Shown here: one piece after another, positions 25,465 through 34,561 of the stretch
Position numbering within the stretch: the stretch's first letter is position 1
Layout of the letters: each line of letters begins with the position of its first letter
DNA from: Actinomycetota bacterium
Lineage (GTDB): Bacteria > Actinomycetota > Thermoleophilia > Solirubrobacterales > Solirubrobacteraceae
Direction of reading: 5' to 3'
Assembly: GCA_005884115.1 (NCBI GenBank)
Contig: VAXW01000006.1
Coordinates: 62,001 to 126,000 of the forward strand
DNA: 64,000 nucleotides
The notes under the pieces: model-generated
The model's input: only the letters and a program-made list of their open reading frames with translations
What the model was told of the DNA's origin: nothing
Databases searched by the model: none
Position numbers and translations under genes: made by a program

Positions 25465-26910
25465 TCAGAAGCCAGGGTTCGTCTTGACGCGCTTTCGGTC
25501 GGACTCGTGCATTGGGCCCTTGATGCTAAGGGTCTCGACGGCTCGCGCGATGTCGGCACCGAGAGCCGTCGTGAGCGAGCGACCGAGCGACTCCTTGACG
25601 AGCACACGCATGATCTTCACGTGCTCGGCGTTCGGCGGCAGCGTGTAGGCGGGCACCATCCACCCGCGCCCAGCCGCGAGCTGCGCGGCCACGTCGAACT
25701 CGTCAAAGGCATGTTCGCCGGCGAGTTTGAAGGCCACGAGCGGCAGCTGCTCCAGGTCATCGCCGCCGACGATCTCGAAGTCTCCCGCTGCCGCGATCTC
25801 CTGCGACAGCGCCCGTGCGTTGTACTGCAGCGTCTCCATCACGTAGCGGTAGCCGTCGTGGCCCAAGCGGGCGAAGTTGTAGTACTGGGCGAGCACCATC
25901 GAGGCGCCGGTGGAGAAGTTCAGCGTGAACGTGGCGTCGCGCTTGCCGAGGTAGTTCTCATAGAAGACGAGATCCTCGGGGAGATCATGCCGCTCGCGAA
26001 ACACCAGCCAGCCGATGCCCGGATAGACGAGGCCGAACTTGTGCCCTGAGACATTGATCGAGCGGACCTGCTCGAGTCGGAAGTCCCACTCGGAGTCGGG
26101 GTAGAGAAACGGCCACACGAAGCCGCCGCTGGCCGCGTCGACGTGCAGCGGTACGTCGAGGCCGAGCCCGTGCTTGACCGCCACGAGGTGGTCGTTGATC
26201 CCGCGAATGTCGTCGGCATGTCCGGTGAACGTGGTGCCGACGACGACCGCGACACCGATCGTGTTGTCGTCGATGTGTGGCTCGACATCTCCTGGGCCGA
26301 TCGTGTACTTGTCGGGTCTCGGCGCGACGATCCGTGGTTCGACGTCGAAGTAGCGGCAGAACTTCTCCCACACGACGTGCACGTCGCCGCCGAACACGAG
26401 ATTCGGCCGGTCGACGCCCTTGTTTTCGGCCTGCATGCGGTGGCGCCACTTCCACTTCAGCGACAGCGCGCCGAGCATGATCGCCTCGGAGGAGCCCTGC
26501 GTGCGCGCGCCGGTCGTCTCGCCGGGGGCATGGAAGAGGTCTGCAAGCATGCGGATGCAGCGCTGCTCGATCTCCGCCGTCTGCGGGTACTCGGCGTGAT
26601 CGATGAAGTTCACGCGCAACGTCTCGCCGATGACGCGATCGGCCTCGGGCTCCATCCACGTTGTCACGAAGGTCGCGAGATTGTGCGTCGGCAGCCCGTC
26701 GAGCACCATCTCCTCTTCGATCAGGCCGGCCGCTTCCTCAGGGGACATACCCGACTTCGGCAGTTTGTGGTCCGGCGCGGGCTCGCGCAGGTAGCGCTTG
26801 CCGTAAATGCTCGCGCGGGACTCGATCTGCTTCCCCGACGGCTCATGCGCCTGCCGCGTGTGGCTGCGAGCTGCGTCCCCGGCGGCTGGCGGTTGTCGCT
26901 CGTCGGCCAC
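25465..26910 (-). CDS. gadB: Glutamate decarboxylase
   Basis: 481 residues, the usual GadB length. PLP enzyme converting glutamate to GABA with proton uptake. Motifs: LPKSGMSPEEAAGLI, NLATFVTTWMEPEADRVI, the substrate/PLP region TQGSSEAIMLGAL, VDAASGGFVWPFLYP, and the PLP lysine in NVSGHKFGLVYPG. No transporter of the GadC type is adjacent. The C-terminus (GPMHESDRKRVKTNPGF) is short and basic. ATG start. Confidence 0.94.
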   Translation of the reverse strand: MADERQPPAAGDAARSHTRQAHEPSGKQIESRASIYGKRYLREPAPDHKLPKSGMSPEEAAGLIEEEMVLDGLPTHNLATFVTTWMEPEADRVIGETLRVNFIDHAEYPQTAEIEQRCIRMLADLFHAPGETTGARTQGSSEAIMLGALSLKWKWRHRMQAENKGVDRPNLVFGGDVHVVWEKFCRYFDVEPRIVAPRPDKYTIGPGDVEPHIDDNTIGVAVVVGTTFTGHADDIRGINDHLVAVKHGLGLDVPLHVDAASGGFVWPFLYPDSEWDFRLEQVRSINVSGHKFGLVYPGIGWLVFRERHDLPEDLVFYENYLGKRDATFTLNFSTGASMVLAQYYNFARLGHDGYRYVMETLQYNARALSQEIAAAGDFEIVGGDDLEQLPLVAFKLAGEHAFDEFDVAAQLAAGRGWMVPAYTLPPNAEHVKIMRVLVKESLGRSLTTALGADIARAVETLSIKGPMHESDRKRVKTNPGF

Positions 26911-27082
26911 GCGCGTCGAGTCTACGCCGCCGCGACGGGCTGGGTGGGCTCCTCAGCGCGGGGCGCGTTTGCGCAGCAAGCCACTCTGCTGGCCAAACGC
27001 AGCCGAAAGCCCTCAACTCGCGACGAATCGAAGGCAGTCCCGGCCGCCCAGATCGCGCCCAGGCACCGCGAACTGGGCGAGT

Positions 27083-27142
27083 GCCGGGAATCCAGGAGCG
27101 TCTCCTGAGCGGTAGATCCAGCTTCGACTTCCGGCGGGGCAC
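27083..27142 (+). pseudogene. Decayed tRNA-Arg copy 2
   Basis: 27099-27142 aligns with the anticodon arm, T-arm and acceptor strand of the tRNA at 13155: cgtctcctgagcggtagatc, then cagcttcgacttccggcggg and gcac, about eight changes in 45 nt. GCCGGGA at 27083 may be the old 5' acceptor; the D-arm is gone. It ends 61 bp before the O-methyltransferase start, in a 293-bp gap with no other feature. Confidence 0.7.
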
Positions 27143-27203
27143 TTCTCGCCTGCTCGTCGTTGTGAGCGCGACACGGATAATCTCGACGCCGCGAGGCACA
27201 CAT

Positions 27204-28250
27204 GTGAGCGACCCGGAGGCAGAGGTGTCCGAGCAAGTCGATCCTTCACACATCATGCAGGTTGGCATGGGCTTTTGGGCGTCGAAGACGCTCCTGTCGG
27301 CGGTCGAGCTAGAGCTGTTCTCCGAGCTGGGAAGCGACGGCATGACCGGTCCACAGATCGCCGAGGCACTCGAGCTGCATGCGCGCGCGATCCCCGACTT
27401 CCCCGATGCGCTCGTCGCACTCGAGCTGCTGGAGCGCGAAGGCGAGGGGAAGGATGCGCTGTATCGCAACACTCAGGCCACGGCCGTCTTTCTCGACAAG
27501 CGCAGCCCCGCCTACATCGGCGGGATCTTCGAGATGAGCAACGCGCGGCTGTATCGGTTCTGGGGTGATCTCACTGAGGCTCTGCAGACGGGACGGCCCC
27601 AGAACGAGATCAAGCACACCGGTAAGCCGGTGTTCGAGGAGCTCTACAGCGATCCGGACAGGCTCGAGCAGTTCATGAGCGCGATGGCCGGGATCTCCCT
27701 GGGTGCCTTCAATGCGCTAGCCGAGAAGTTCGACTTCTCCAGTTACAACACGCTGTGCGACGTCGGTGGCGCAACGGGGCAGATGTCGATCATCGTCGCC
27801 AACCACCACCCCCACATGCGCTGCACGAGCTTCGACCTGCCGCTCGTCGAGCCGATCGCAAAGCGAACGATCGAAGCTGCGGGACTGAGCGAGCGCGTGA
27901 CCGCGGTGGGCGGTGACTTCTTCGCCGAACCCTTGCCCCAGGCCGACGTCATCACGATGGGATTGATCCTCCACGACTGGAACCTCGAGGGCAAGATGCA
28001 CCTGATCAAGGCTGCCTTCGACGCCCTGCCAGAGGGCGGCGCTTTCATCGCGATCGAGAACCTCATCGATGACGACCGCCGCGAGAACGCGTTCGGGCTC
28101 TTGATGTCGCTCAACATGCTGATCGAGTTCGGAGACGCCTTTGACTTCACCGGCGCCGACTTCGCGCGATGGTGCGGCGAGGTCGGGTTCGAGCGGACAG
28201 AGGTCGTGCCGCTCGCCGGTCCGGCTAGCGCTGCTATCGCGTACAAGTAA
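27204..28250 (+). CDS. SAM-dependent O-methyltransferase (acetylserotonin-type)
   Basis: 348 residues. N-terminal dimerisation helix bundle (MGFWASKTLLSAVELELFSEL), then the Methyltransf_2 domain: LCDVGGATGQMSIIVA (SAM glycine loop), CTSFDLPLVEPIAKR, VGGDFFAEPLPQADVITMGLILHDW (catalytic-His region) and AFIAIENLIDDDRR. It transfers a methyl group to a small hydroxylated metabolite; which one is unknown. GTG 27204 gives MSDPEAEV and fits the family start. It lies just after pseudo-tRNA copy 2. Confidence 0.87.
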   Translation: MSDPEAEVSEQVDPSHIMQVGMGFWASKTLLSAVELELFSELGSDGMTGPQIAEALELHARAIPDFPDALVALELLEREGEGKDALYRNTQATAVFLDKRSPAYIGGIFEMSNARLYRFWGDLTEALQTGRPQNEIKHTGKPVFEELYSDPDRLEQFMSAMAGISLGAFNALAEKFDFSSYNTLCDVGGATGQMSIIVANHHPHMRCTSFDLPLVEPIAKRTIEAAGLSERVTAVGGDFFAEPLPQADVITMGLILHDWNLEGKMHLIKAAFDALPEGGAFIAIENLIDDDRRENAFGLLMSLNMLIEFGDAFDFTGADFARWCGEVGFERTEVVPLAGPASAAIAYK

Positions 28251-28367
28251 TCGCGCCGCGCATCGTCGGTGCTCGTCCGCACACGTGCCTGCGCCAAAAA
28301 GGCGACCGTTCGCCGTGGACCTCGCCGTCGTGCGAGGGCGCGTTCTGTGCGGCCTGCCCGCCGGGCT

Positions 28368-29606
28368 CTAGAAGCCGGCGGTGCCGCTAGGCGAGCCGAG
28401 GCCGGTGGGGCCGTCGTAGCCGCTTGCGGGTTTGCACGCCGTCGTGGTGCAGCTGCCCGTGCTGGCCCCCGCGGTGATGTCGTGCAGCGCGCTCGCAGCG
28501 CCGTAGGGAAGGGCCGCCGGGTATGCGACGGTAGCGGCGTTGCCGGCGAGCGCGTAGGTGGCGGCGATCAACGGCGAGGCGAGGCTCGTGCCGCCGACCT
28601 GGAACCAGCCCCGGCGGCCCTGGTATCTGGTCGAGTCGTAGACTGCCGCACCGGTATTCGGGTTGGCGTCGGCCGCGACGTCCGCGACGCCGCGACTGTG
28701 TCCGCACCCCGTCAGCGAGAAGCCGGCCGCCGCTTCCTGGAAGCTCTGGGCGGTGAAGTAGAGGCTGCAGCCGCTCCCTGCGCCGCTCCAGGTTTCCTCG
28801 CCCGCCCACGCGTAGCTGCCGCCGGAGAGAGACACCTTGAGCGTCGTGCCGCCCGCGTCGATCACGTCGGGAGAGGCAGCGGGGAAGCCGAAGTGCTGAT
28901 AGCCGCTGTCGCCGGAGGCGACCGTGATGGCGATGCCGGGGTGGTTGAAGTGTTCGTTTTCAGCCGTCTCGCCGAGGTACTCGCTTTCGGTGCCCCAGCT
29001 GTTCGAGACCTCGGTCGCGCCGAGCCTCACGGCGGTGTCCTCGGCGGCGTCGAGGTTCGCGCCGCTGCTCGAGTTCGCCTCCACGAGCAGCACCTTGCAG
29101 GTCTGGCAGATCTGGTGCGCCGTCTCGACGTCGAGCGCTATCTCTAGCGCCCAGCCGGAGCTCGCGCCGGGCAACGGGCTCGCGGCGCCGCTTTGGTTGA
29201 CCTTTGCAAAGCAAGCGCTCGTCACCGTCGAGCTGCATGTCGGCAGATCGGGGATCCCGAAGGTCTTGTCATAGGTGGTGAGGTCGTTGCGGATCGACGG
29301 GTCGTCGTATGCGTCGACAATGGCGATCGTCTGTGCCGGCGCGCTCGAGGGAGGTGCCGTGGCGAGCGCATACGCGCCATGAAACTGAGCGGGCCCGTAG
29401 CCCGACGGCGACGAGCTGGTCGCCGCCAAGCCGTGAGCGTCGACGATCACGTGAGCGTGACAGCGCGCGAACCCTTCGGCGAGCGGTCCCGGACAGACGG
29501 CCCTCTCCGGGCGCGCCACAGCGCTGCCGGCGGCACCGAGCATGATCAGCAGCGATGCAAGCAGCGCAAGCGGCCCACTCCTGAGAATCCGTTCTCCTCG
29601 AGGCAT
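28368..29606 (-). CDS. Secreted sedolisin-like (S53) serine peptidase
   Basis: 412 residues from the ATG giving MPRGERILRS. Signal peptide about 8-32, then the S53 domain: Glu and Asp in WALEIALDVE, oxyanion Asp in VASGDSGYQ, nucleophile in VGGTSLASP, and the Ca-site-like end DITAG ... YDGPTGLGSP. The long propeptide usual for sedolisins is missing: the catalytic domain begins within about 45 residues of the signal. A further in-frame start 36 codons upstream exists. Divergent from the penicillin-acylase gene, 153 bp apart. Confidence 0.85.
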   Translation of the reverse strand: MPRGERILRSGPLALLASLLIMLGAAGSAVARPERAVCPGPLAEGFARCHAHVIVDAHGLAATSSSPSGYGPAQFHGAYALATAPPSSAPAQTIAIVDAYDDPSIRNDLTTYDKTFGIPDLPTCSSTVTSACFAKVNQSGAASPLPGASSGWALEIALDVETAHQICQTCKVLLVEANSSSGANLDAAEDTAVRLGATEVSNSWGTESEYLGETAENEHFNHPGIAITVASGDSGYQHFGFPAASPDVIDAGGTTLKVSLSGGSYAWAGEETWSGAGSGCSLYFTAQSFQEAAAGFSLTGCGHSRGVADVAADANPNTGAAVYDSTRYQGRRGWFQVGGTSLASPLIAATYALAGNAATVAYPAALPYGAASALHDITAGASTGSCTTTACKPASGYDGPTGLGSPSGTAGF

Positions 29607-29759
29607 CACAGAACACGTTACAGGCTCGACCGACGGCTGGCAAGCGGCGTCCCGTGCGAGGGCTGTCGAGTCCAAGACGCTCCTCCCGCTGAGCGGTCCA
29701 ACAAGCGCGAGCATGCTCTATCGTTCGCCGGGCCACAGACCCGGGAGGGGACGAGGGCA

Positions 29760-32561
29760 ATGGGAGAGGCATGCGTTCGGTCAAGAGCGCGTCAAGTCGC
29801 GCTCGTCGTCGCGGGTGCGCTCGTCTGTGCCGCGCTTCCCAGCGCGGCGGCGGCCGAAGCGCCGGTCCAGCCGTATGGGGCCAACGATGCCGGCGGCTTT
29901 CGCAACGTTCTCCCATCGGGCGAGAACGGCTTCGACAACGCGACACAGCTCGCCGAATTCGAACTAACCGGCACCAACCCACCGCACTTCGCGGACCAGC
30001 TGCCGCCCTATGCCGACCTGCTGTACGCCTCGCCGACGCTCACCCACGCCCAGATTCCCGAATATTTCAAAGACGCGACCTTCGGCGTCAAAGAAGGCGA
30101 TCTGGCGTCAATCGAAAGCCCGCGAGCCGATGTGACGATCGAGCGCGACAGCTCGTTCGGCGTTCCGCACATCTACGGGAGGACGCGCGCGGGTGTGATG
30201 TTCGGCGCAGGCTACGCCGCCGCCGAGGATCGACTCTTCTTCATGGATGTCCTACGCCACGCCGGCCGGGCTGAACTATCGTCGTTCGCGGGTGGCGCCG
30301 AAGGCAACCGCGCGATGGACCGCACGCAGTGGTCGATTGCGCCCTATACGGAAGCCGACCTGCAGTCGCAGATCGACGACGCGCCCAAACTGTATGGGGG
30401 AGCCGGCGAACAGGCCGTTGAAGACGGCAAGGAATTCGTCGCCGGTATCAACGCGTACATAAACGCGGCGCTGCTCGATCCCAACCTGCTTCCCGCGGAG
30501 TACGCCGGGCTCGGGAGGCAGCCCACGGAATGGAAGCTGACCGACGTGATCGCCGAGGCGTCGCTCGAGGGCGGCGTCTTCGGTAAGGGCGGAGGCGCCG
30601 AGGTGCGATCCGCGCTGGCGCTGGAGGCGTTCGAAAAACGGTTCGGACGGCGGGCTGGCCGGGCCGCTTGGAAGAACTTCCGCGAGGCCAATGACCCCGA
30701 GGCCCCGACCACAGTGTCGAAATCCTTCCCGTACGAGACGGCCGCGCCGTTCGCACCCGCGGGCCTGGCTCTACCCGATCCAGGCTCTCTCACGTTCGTC
30801 AACATCGGCGAAGAACTCAAAGCTTCCGCCGCTCTTCGGCCGCGGAGCTCGTCGTCCGGAGGCGGGGAAGTCACCGACACCCCCGACCCGCAGCCGATCC
30901 CAAACGATGGCTCGATCGGCTCGGAGCTGCTGCACCAAGCTCTCGCGGGTCCTCCTCACGAGTCCAACTGGGAGCTCGTTAACGCGAGCCACTCGACGGA
31001 TGAACACTCGCTCGCCGTCATGGGCCCGCAGGTCGGTTACTACACGCCGCAGCTGCTGATGGAGGAGGATCTGCACGGTCCTGGCATCGATGCGCGGGGC
31101 GCCGCAGCCCCCGGCCTTAACACCTACGTCCAGCTCGGTCATGGCCGCGACTATGCCTGGAGCATCACGAGCGCCGAAGCGGACACCGTCGACACGTTCG
31201 CCGAGGTCCTCTGCGAAGACGACTTCCACTACCTCTACAAGGCCCAATGCCTGGCGATGGAAAGGCTGGAACACACGAATATCTGGACTCCGAACGCGTC
31301 GGATAAAACGCCGGCGGGGTCTGAAAAGCTGACCGTCTATCGCACGGTCCACGGCATCGTCTACGCGCGCGGCACGGTCAAAGGGAAAAAGGTCGCGTTC
31401 GCAAGCGCGCGTGCGACCTACTTCCACGAGGCCGATTCGGCGACCGGCTTCTCGGAGCTCAACGAACCGGGGTTCATCACCAGCCCCGAGAAGTTCCAGC
31501 AGGCCGTGTCGAAGATCAACTTCGGTTTCAACTTCGCCTACGTCGACGCCAACCACATCGCGTATTACCTGTCCGGCTGGTATCCCAAGAAAGCACCCAA
31601 AACCTCCCCTGACTTCCCGATCCTCGGGACCGGTGAATATGACTGGCAGGGGTTCAACCCGCAGCTGCGCACCGAGGAAGTGCTGGCCTTCAAAGCACAT
31701 CCGAACGCGATCGATCCCGACTTCCTGGTGTCCTGGAACAACAAACAGGCCCCGCGCTTCGCGGCGGCCGACGACAGGTACGCCTACGGTCCCATCTACC
31801 GCATGCAGCTGATCCGCAACTTCATCGAAAAAGACATCGCCGGCGGGAAAAGGATGGGGATCGAACAGCTCGTCAGCGCGATGGAGGAAGCGGCCACGCA
31901 GGATATTCGCATGGTCGTGCTGTGGCCGATCCTCAAGCAGGTCCTCGGGACACCGTCGGATCCGCGACTGCAGGACGCGATCGCAAAGCTCGAAAGCTGG
32001 TACGCCGACGGCGGGCACCGGCGGGACCTGACGAACAAGAACATCGCAAGCCCGGGGACCTACCAGCACAACGACGCGATCACGATCGTGGACGCGTGGT
32101 GGCCGAAACTGCTTGAAGCTGAGTTTCGTCCGGCGCTCGGGAACGAAGTCTTTGATGCGGTCCGGAGCATGTTGCGCTTCGGCCCGCCCAATCCGGGATC
32201 GCCGCCAGCAGAACCGGACTTCTCCGACGGCTGGTATGGCTACGTGAGCAAGGACCTACGCGATCTTCTCGCGGCCAGCGGCAGCGGGGCCACGCCAGAA
32301 GGCGCCTACTCGAGGATCTACTGCGGCAACGGCTCACTCGAAGCGTGCCGAGGGGAGCTCCAGAACTCGCTGCTCGAGGCGCTGTCGGCGACGCCTGCGG
32401 AAATCTACGGCAACGGCGCGTGCGCGGAAGACGCGCAGGCGAGCTGCTTTGACATGAATCGCTGGATCAGCGCGAGCGCGATCACCGTGCCGCCGTTCCC
32501 GTTCCAGAATCGACCGACTTTCCAGCAGGTCGTGGAGCTCACGAAGACACTGTCACGGTAG
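29760..32561 (+). CDS. Penicillin-acylase-family (S45) Ntn hydrolase
   Basis: 933 residues, exported precursor. Signal peptide about 12-33. Alpha chain motifs IERDSSFGVPHIYGRTRAGVMFGAGYAAAEDRLFFMD; linker with Ser/Gly run (about 362-385); beta chain would start at S402 in HESNWELVNASHS, where autocleavage gives the N-terminal Ser nucleophile. The usual S-N-x-W spacing is one residue shorter here (SNW). Later motifs: GHGRDYAWSITSAEADTVDTF, VSWNNKQAPRF. Substrates may be N-acyl amides (beta-lactams, homoserine lactones, others). The peptide ABC operon follows 272 bp downstream on the same strand. Confidence 0.85.
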   Translation: MGEACVRSRARQVALVVAGALVCAALPSAAAAEAPVQPYGANDAGGFRNVLPSGENGFDNATQLAEFELTGTNPPHFADQLPPYADLLYASPTLTHAQIPEYFKDATFGVKEGDLASIESPRADVTIERDSSFGVPHIYGRTRAGVMFGAGYAAAEDRLFFMDVLRHAGRAELSSFAGGAEGNRAMDRTQWSIAPYTEADLQSQIDDAPKLYGGAGEQAVEDGKEFVAGINAYINAALLDPNLLPAEYAGLGRQPTEWKLTDVIAEASLEGGVFGKGGGAEVRSALALEAFEKRFGRRAGRAAWKNFREANDPEAPTTVSKSFPYETAAPFAPAGLALPDPGSLTFVNIGEELKASAALRPRSSSSGGGEVTDTPDPQPIPNDGSIGSELLHQALAGPPHESNWELVNASHSTDEHSLAVMGPQVGYYTPQLLMEEDLHGPGIDARGAAAPGLNTYVQLGHGRDYAWSITSAEADTVDTFAEVLCEDDFHYLYKAQCLAMERLEHTNIWTPNASDKTPAGSEKLTVYRTVHGIVYARGTVKGKKVAFASARATYFHEADSATGFSELNEPGFITSPEKFQQAVSKINFGFNFAYVDANHIAYYLSGWYPKKAPKTSPDFPILGTGEYDWQGFNPQLRTEEVLAFKAHPNAIDPDFLVSWNNKQAPRFAAADDRYAYGPIYRMQLIRNFIEKDIAGGKRMGIEQLVSAMEEAATQDIRMVVLWPILKQVLGTPSDPRLQDAIAKLESWYADGGHRRDLTNKNIASPGTYQHNDAITIVDAWWPKLLEAEFRPALGNEVFDAVRSMLRFGPPNPGSPPAEPDFSDGWYGYVSKDLRDLLAASGSGATPEGAYSRIYCGNGSLEACRGELQNSLLEALSATPAEIYGNGACAEDAQASCFDMNRWISASAITVPPFPFQNRPTFQQVVELTKTLSR

Positions 32562-32720
32562 GCGCTCGCTGCGCGAGAGCGTCCGCTTACGATCCTGCCG
32601 ACGCCGCCGCACTACCAAGGCGCATGAGCGATTCCCACGATCGCCGAGATTGGGCATATCCGAGGTTGCCGTTGCGGGGTAAAGGGTAATTAAAGGGCGC
32701 CCACACCGTTCGGAGCGAAG

Positions 32721-32752
32721 GTTGCATGCCGCTGTAAGCATGAGTTGCATGC
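32721..32752. repeat. Direct repeat gttgcatgc upstream of the peptide-binding gene
   Basis: gttgcatgc occurs at 32721 and 32744, 23 bp apart, each containing the palindrome GCATGC. They lie about 85-110 bp upstream of the binding-protein start, a position suited to a regulator site. No further support. Confidence 0.35.
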
Positions 32753-32833
32753 GGTCGTGACCAAACTCTCGGAGCTGGCGAGGACACCGTAATGCGGGAT
32801 GCTCGCAACAACAGGAGGAGGAGGAAGTCGGCG

Positions 32834-34480
32834 ATGAGAAAGCTTCGCTTGGTTGGCACCCTGGGCAGCATCCTTGTGCTCGCTCTGTCCGTGAGCGCCT
32901 GCGGGAAAAGCACGAAGGTCGGGGGGACGGTGACGGTGCTCTTCGGCACGGCACCCGACTCCCTGGACCCGGGCATGGCGTACACGACGCAGGCCCTGGA
33001 GCCGGACCAGACCGCCTACATTCCCATGACCACCTATGCGCACGTGGCCGGCGTCGAAGGCGGCAAACTGATCCCGGGCCTGGCGACGGCCCTGCCTACG
33101 ATCTCGGCGGACGGCAAGACCTACACGATGACCATGCGCCCGGGTCTGGTCTTCTCCAACGGCCGGCCGGTCAAGGCGAGCAATTTCACGTACGGCATCG
33201 AGCGCGCGCTGAAGATCCCCTGGGGCGGATCGTCGTTCATCACGGCCAACATCGTGGGAGCGGAAGCCTACGCCAGCGGCAAGGCGAAAACGATCTCGGG
33301 CATCACCGCCAACGATGCGACCGGGCAGATCACGATCAAGCTGATCGCGCCCTACGGCGCGTTCGACAACGTGCTCGCGTTCCCGTCCTTCGCGCCGGTC
33401 CCCAAAGGCACCCCGTTCAAAAACGAACCCACCAACCCGCCGCCGGGAGTGGGCCCGTACAAGATCACCAGGATCGTCCCCAATGTCTCCTACCAGGTGG
33501 TCAGAAACCCATACTGGGCCAAAGAGGCGATCCCGGGTATCCCGTCCGGATCGGTGGACCGGGTCATCGCCAAGATCTCCTCCAACACGACCGCCAACGC
33601 GCTGTCGGTGCTCGGAAATTCGGCCGACGTGTTCGACTTCGCCGACACGATCCCGCCCAGCATCCTCTCGCAGGTGCCGAGCAGGGCGTCGGGCCGCTAC
33701 GAAAAGGTGATCAAAAACTCCACCTACTACTTCTTCCTGAACACGAAAACGAAGCCGTTCTCGAGCGAACTCGCGCGCCAAGCGGTGATCGTGGGGCTCG
33801 ACCGCAACGCGATCGCGCGCCTCGGCTCGGGCTTCTTCACCCCGGCCTGCTACCTGCTCCCGCCGGGGATCGTGGGCCACCCCACGTCGCCATGTCCGTA
33901 CGGCGACCCGACCAAGCCCGACCTCGCCAAGGCCAAGGCGCTGGTCAAACAGTCCGGCATGGCGGGAACGCCCGTGACGGTGTGGGGCGAGATGCGCTCG
34001 CCGCGCAGGCAGTTCGTTGACTACTACACGAGCTTCCTCAACCAAATCGGGTTCAAGGCGACCGAGAAGATCATCGCCGACGCGACGTACTTCCCGACGA
34101 TCGGCAACCTGAAGCTCAACCCCCAGACGGGCTTCGCCGACTGGAACGAAGACTTCCCCAACCCGATCGACTTCTACGGCATCCTGATCGCCGGCGACGC
34201 GATCCTGCCAACCAACAACCAGAATTTCAGTCAGGTCAACGATCCGGTGATCAACGCCAAGGTCAACATGCTCGGCAGCCTCTACAAGGTGCCGACGAGC
34301 AGCCTGAAGTCGGTCGAATCACAGTGGCAGGCGCTCGACGAATACAACGCCAAGAAGGCCTACACGGCCGTCTATGGCTACGCGTCGTTCCCCAAGCTCA
34401 CCTCGAACCGCCTCGACTTCAACGCCGCGACGCTGCATACGGTCTTTGGCTGGGACTGGCTGACGTTCAAGCTGAAGTAG
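32834..34480 (+). CDS. Peptide ABC transporter substrate-binding lipoprotein
   Basis: 548 residues, SBP_bac_5 family. Lipobox LSVSAC with Cys at about 23, then GGTVTVLFGTAPDSLDPG, SADGKTYTMTMRPGLVFSNGRPVKASNFTYGIERAL and VRNPYWAKEAIPG. It captures oligopeptides (or nickel/other ligands in some members) outside the membrane for the permease encoded downstream. The ATG is preceded by a very strong purine stretch, aggaggaggaggaag. A GC-rich hairpin separates it from the permease genes. Confidence 0.92.
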   Translation: MRKLRLVGTLGSILVLALSVSACGKSTKVGGTVTVLFGTAPDSLDPGMAYTTQALEPDQTAYIPMTTYAHVAGVEGGKLIPGLATALPTISADGKTYTMTMRPGLVFSNGRPVKASNFTYGIERALKIPWGGSSFITANIVGAEAYASGKAKTISGITANDATGQITIKLIAPYGAFDNVLAFPSFAPVPKGTPFKNEPTNPPPGVGPYKITRIVPNVSYQVVRNPYWAKEAIPGIPSGSVDRVIAKISSNTTANALSVLGNSADVFDFADTIPPSILSQVPSRASGRYEKVIKNSTYYFFLNTKTKPFSSELARQAVIVGLDRNAIARLGSGFFTPACYLLPPGIVGHPTSPCPYGDPTKPDLAKAKALVKQSGMAGTPVTVWGEMRSPRRQFVDYYTSFLNQIGFKATEKIIADATYFPTIGNLKLNPQTGFADWNEDFPNPIDFYGILIAGDAILPTNNQNFSQVNDPVINAKVNMLGSLYKVPTSSLKSVESQWQALDEYNAKKAYTAVYGYASFPKLTSNRLDFNAATLHTVFGWDWLTFKLK

Positions 34481-34504
34481 GAACGCAGGGAAGAGCATGA
34501 GACC

Positions 34505-34533
34505 GGAGGGGCGCGCGAGTGTCGCGCCCCTCC
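34505..34533 (+). terminator. GC-rich hairpin between binding protein and permease genes
   Basis: 11-bp perfect stem GGAGGGGCGCG (34505-34515) with CGCGCCCCTCC (34523-34533), 7-nt loop, no T-run. Lies 25 bp after the binding-protein stop and 29 bp before the permease ATG. It likely protects or partly terminates the upstream message, giving more binding protein than permease. Confidence 0.65.
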
Positions 34534-34561
34534 CGAAGCCTGGACGTAGGCTGGAGTCGAT

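Noticed and set aside
29193-29759. 189-codon extension of the penicillin-acylase gene
   Set aside because: Antisense to the sedolisin gene; a proper signal peptide begins at ATG 29760.
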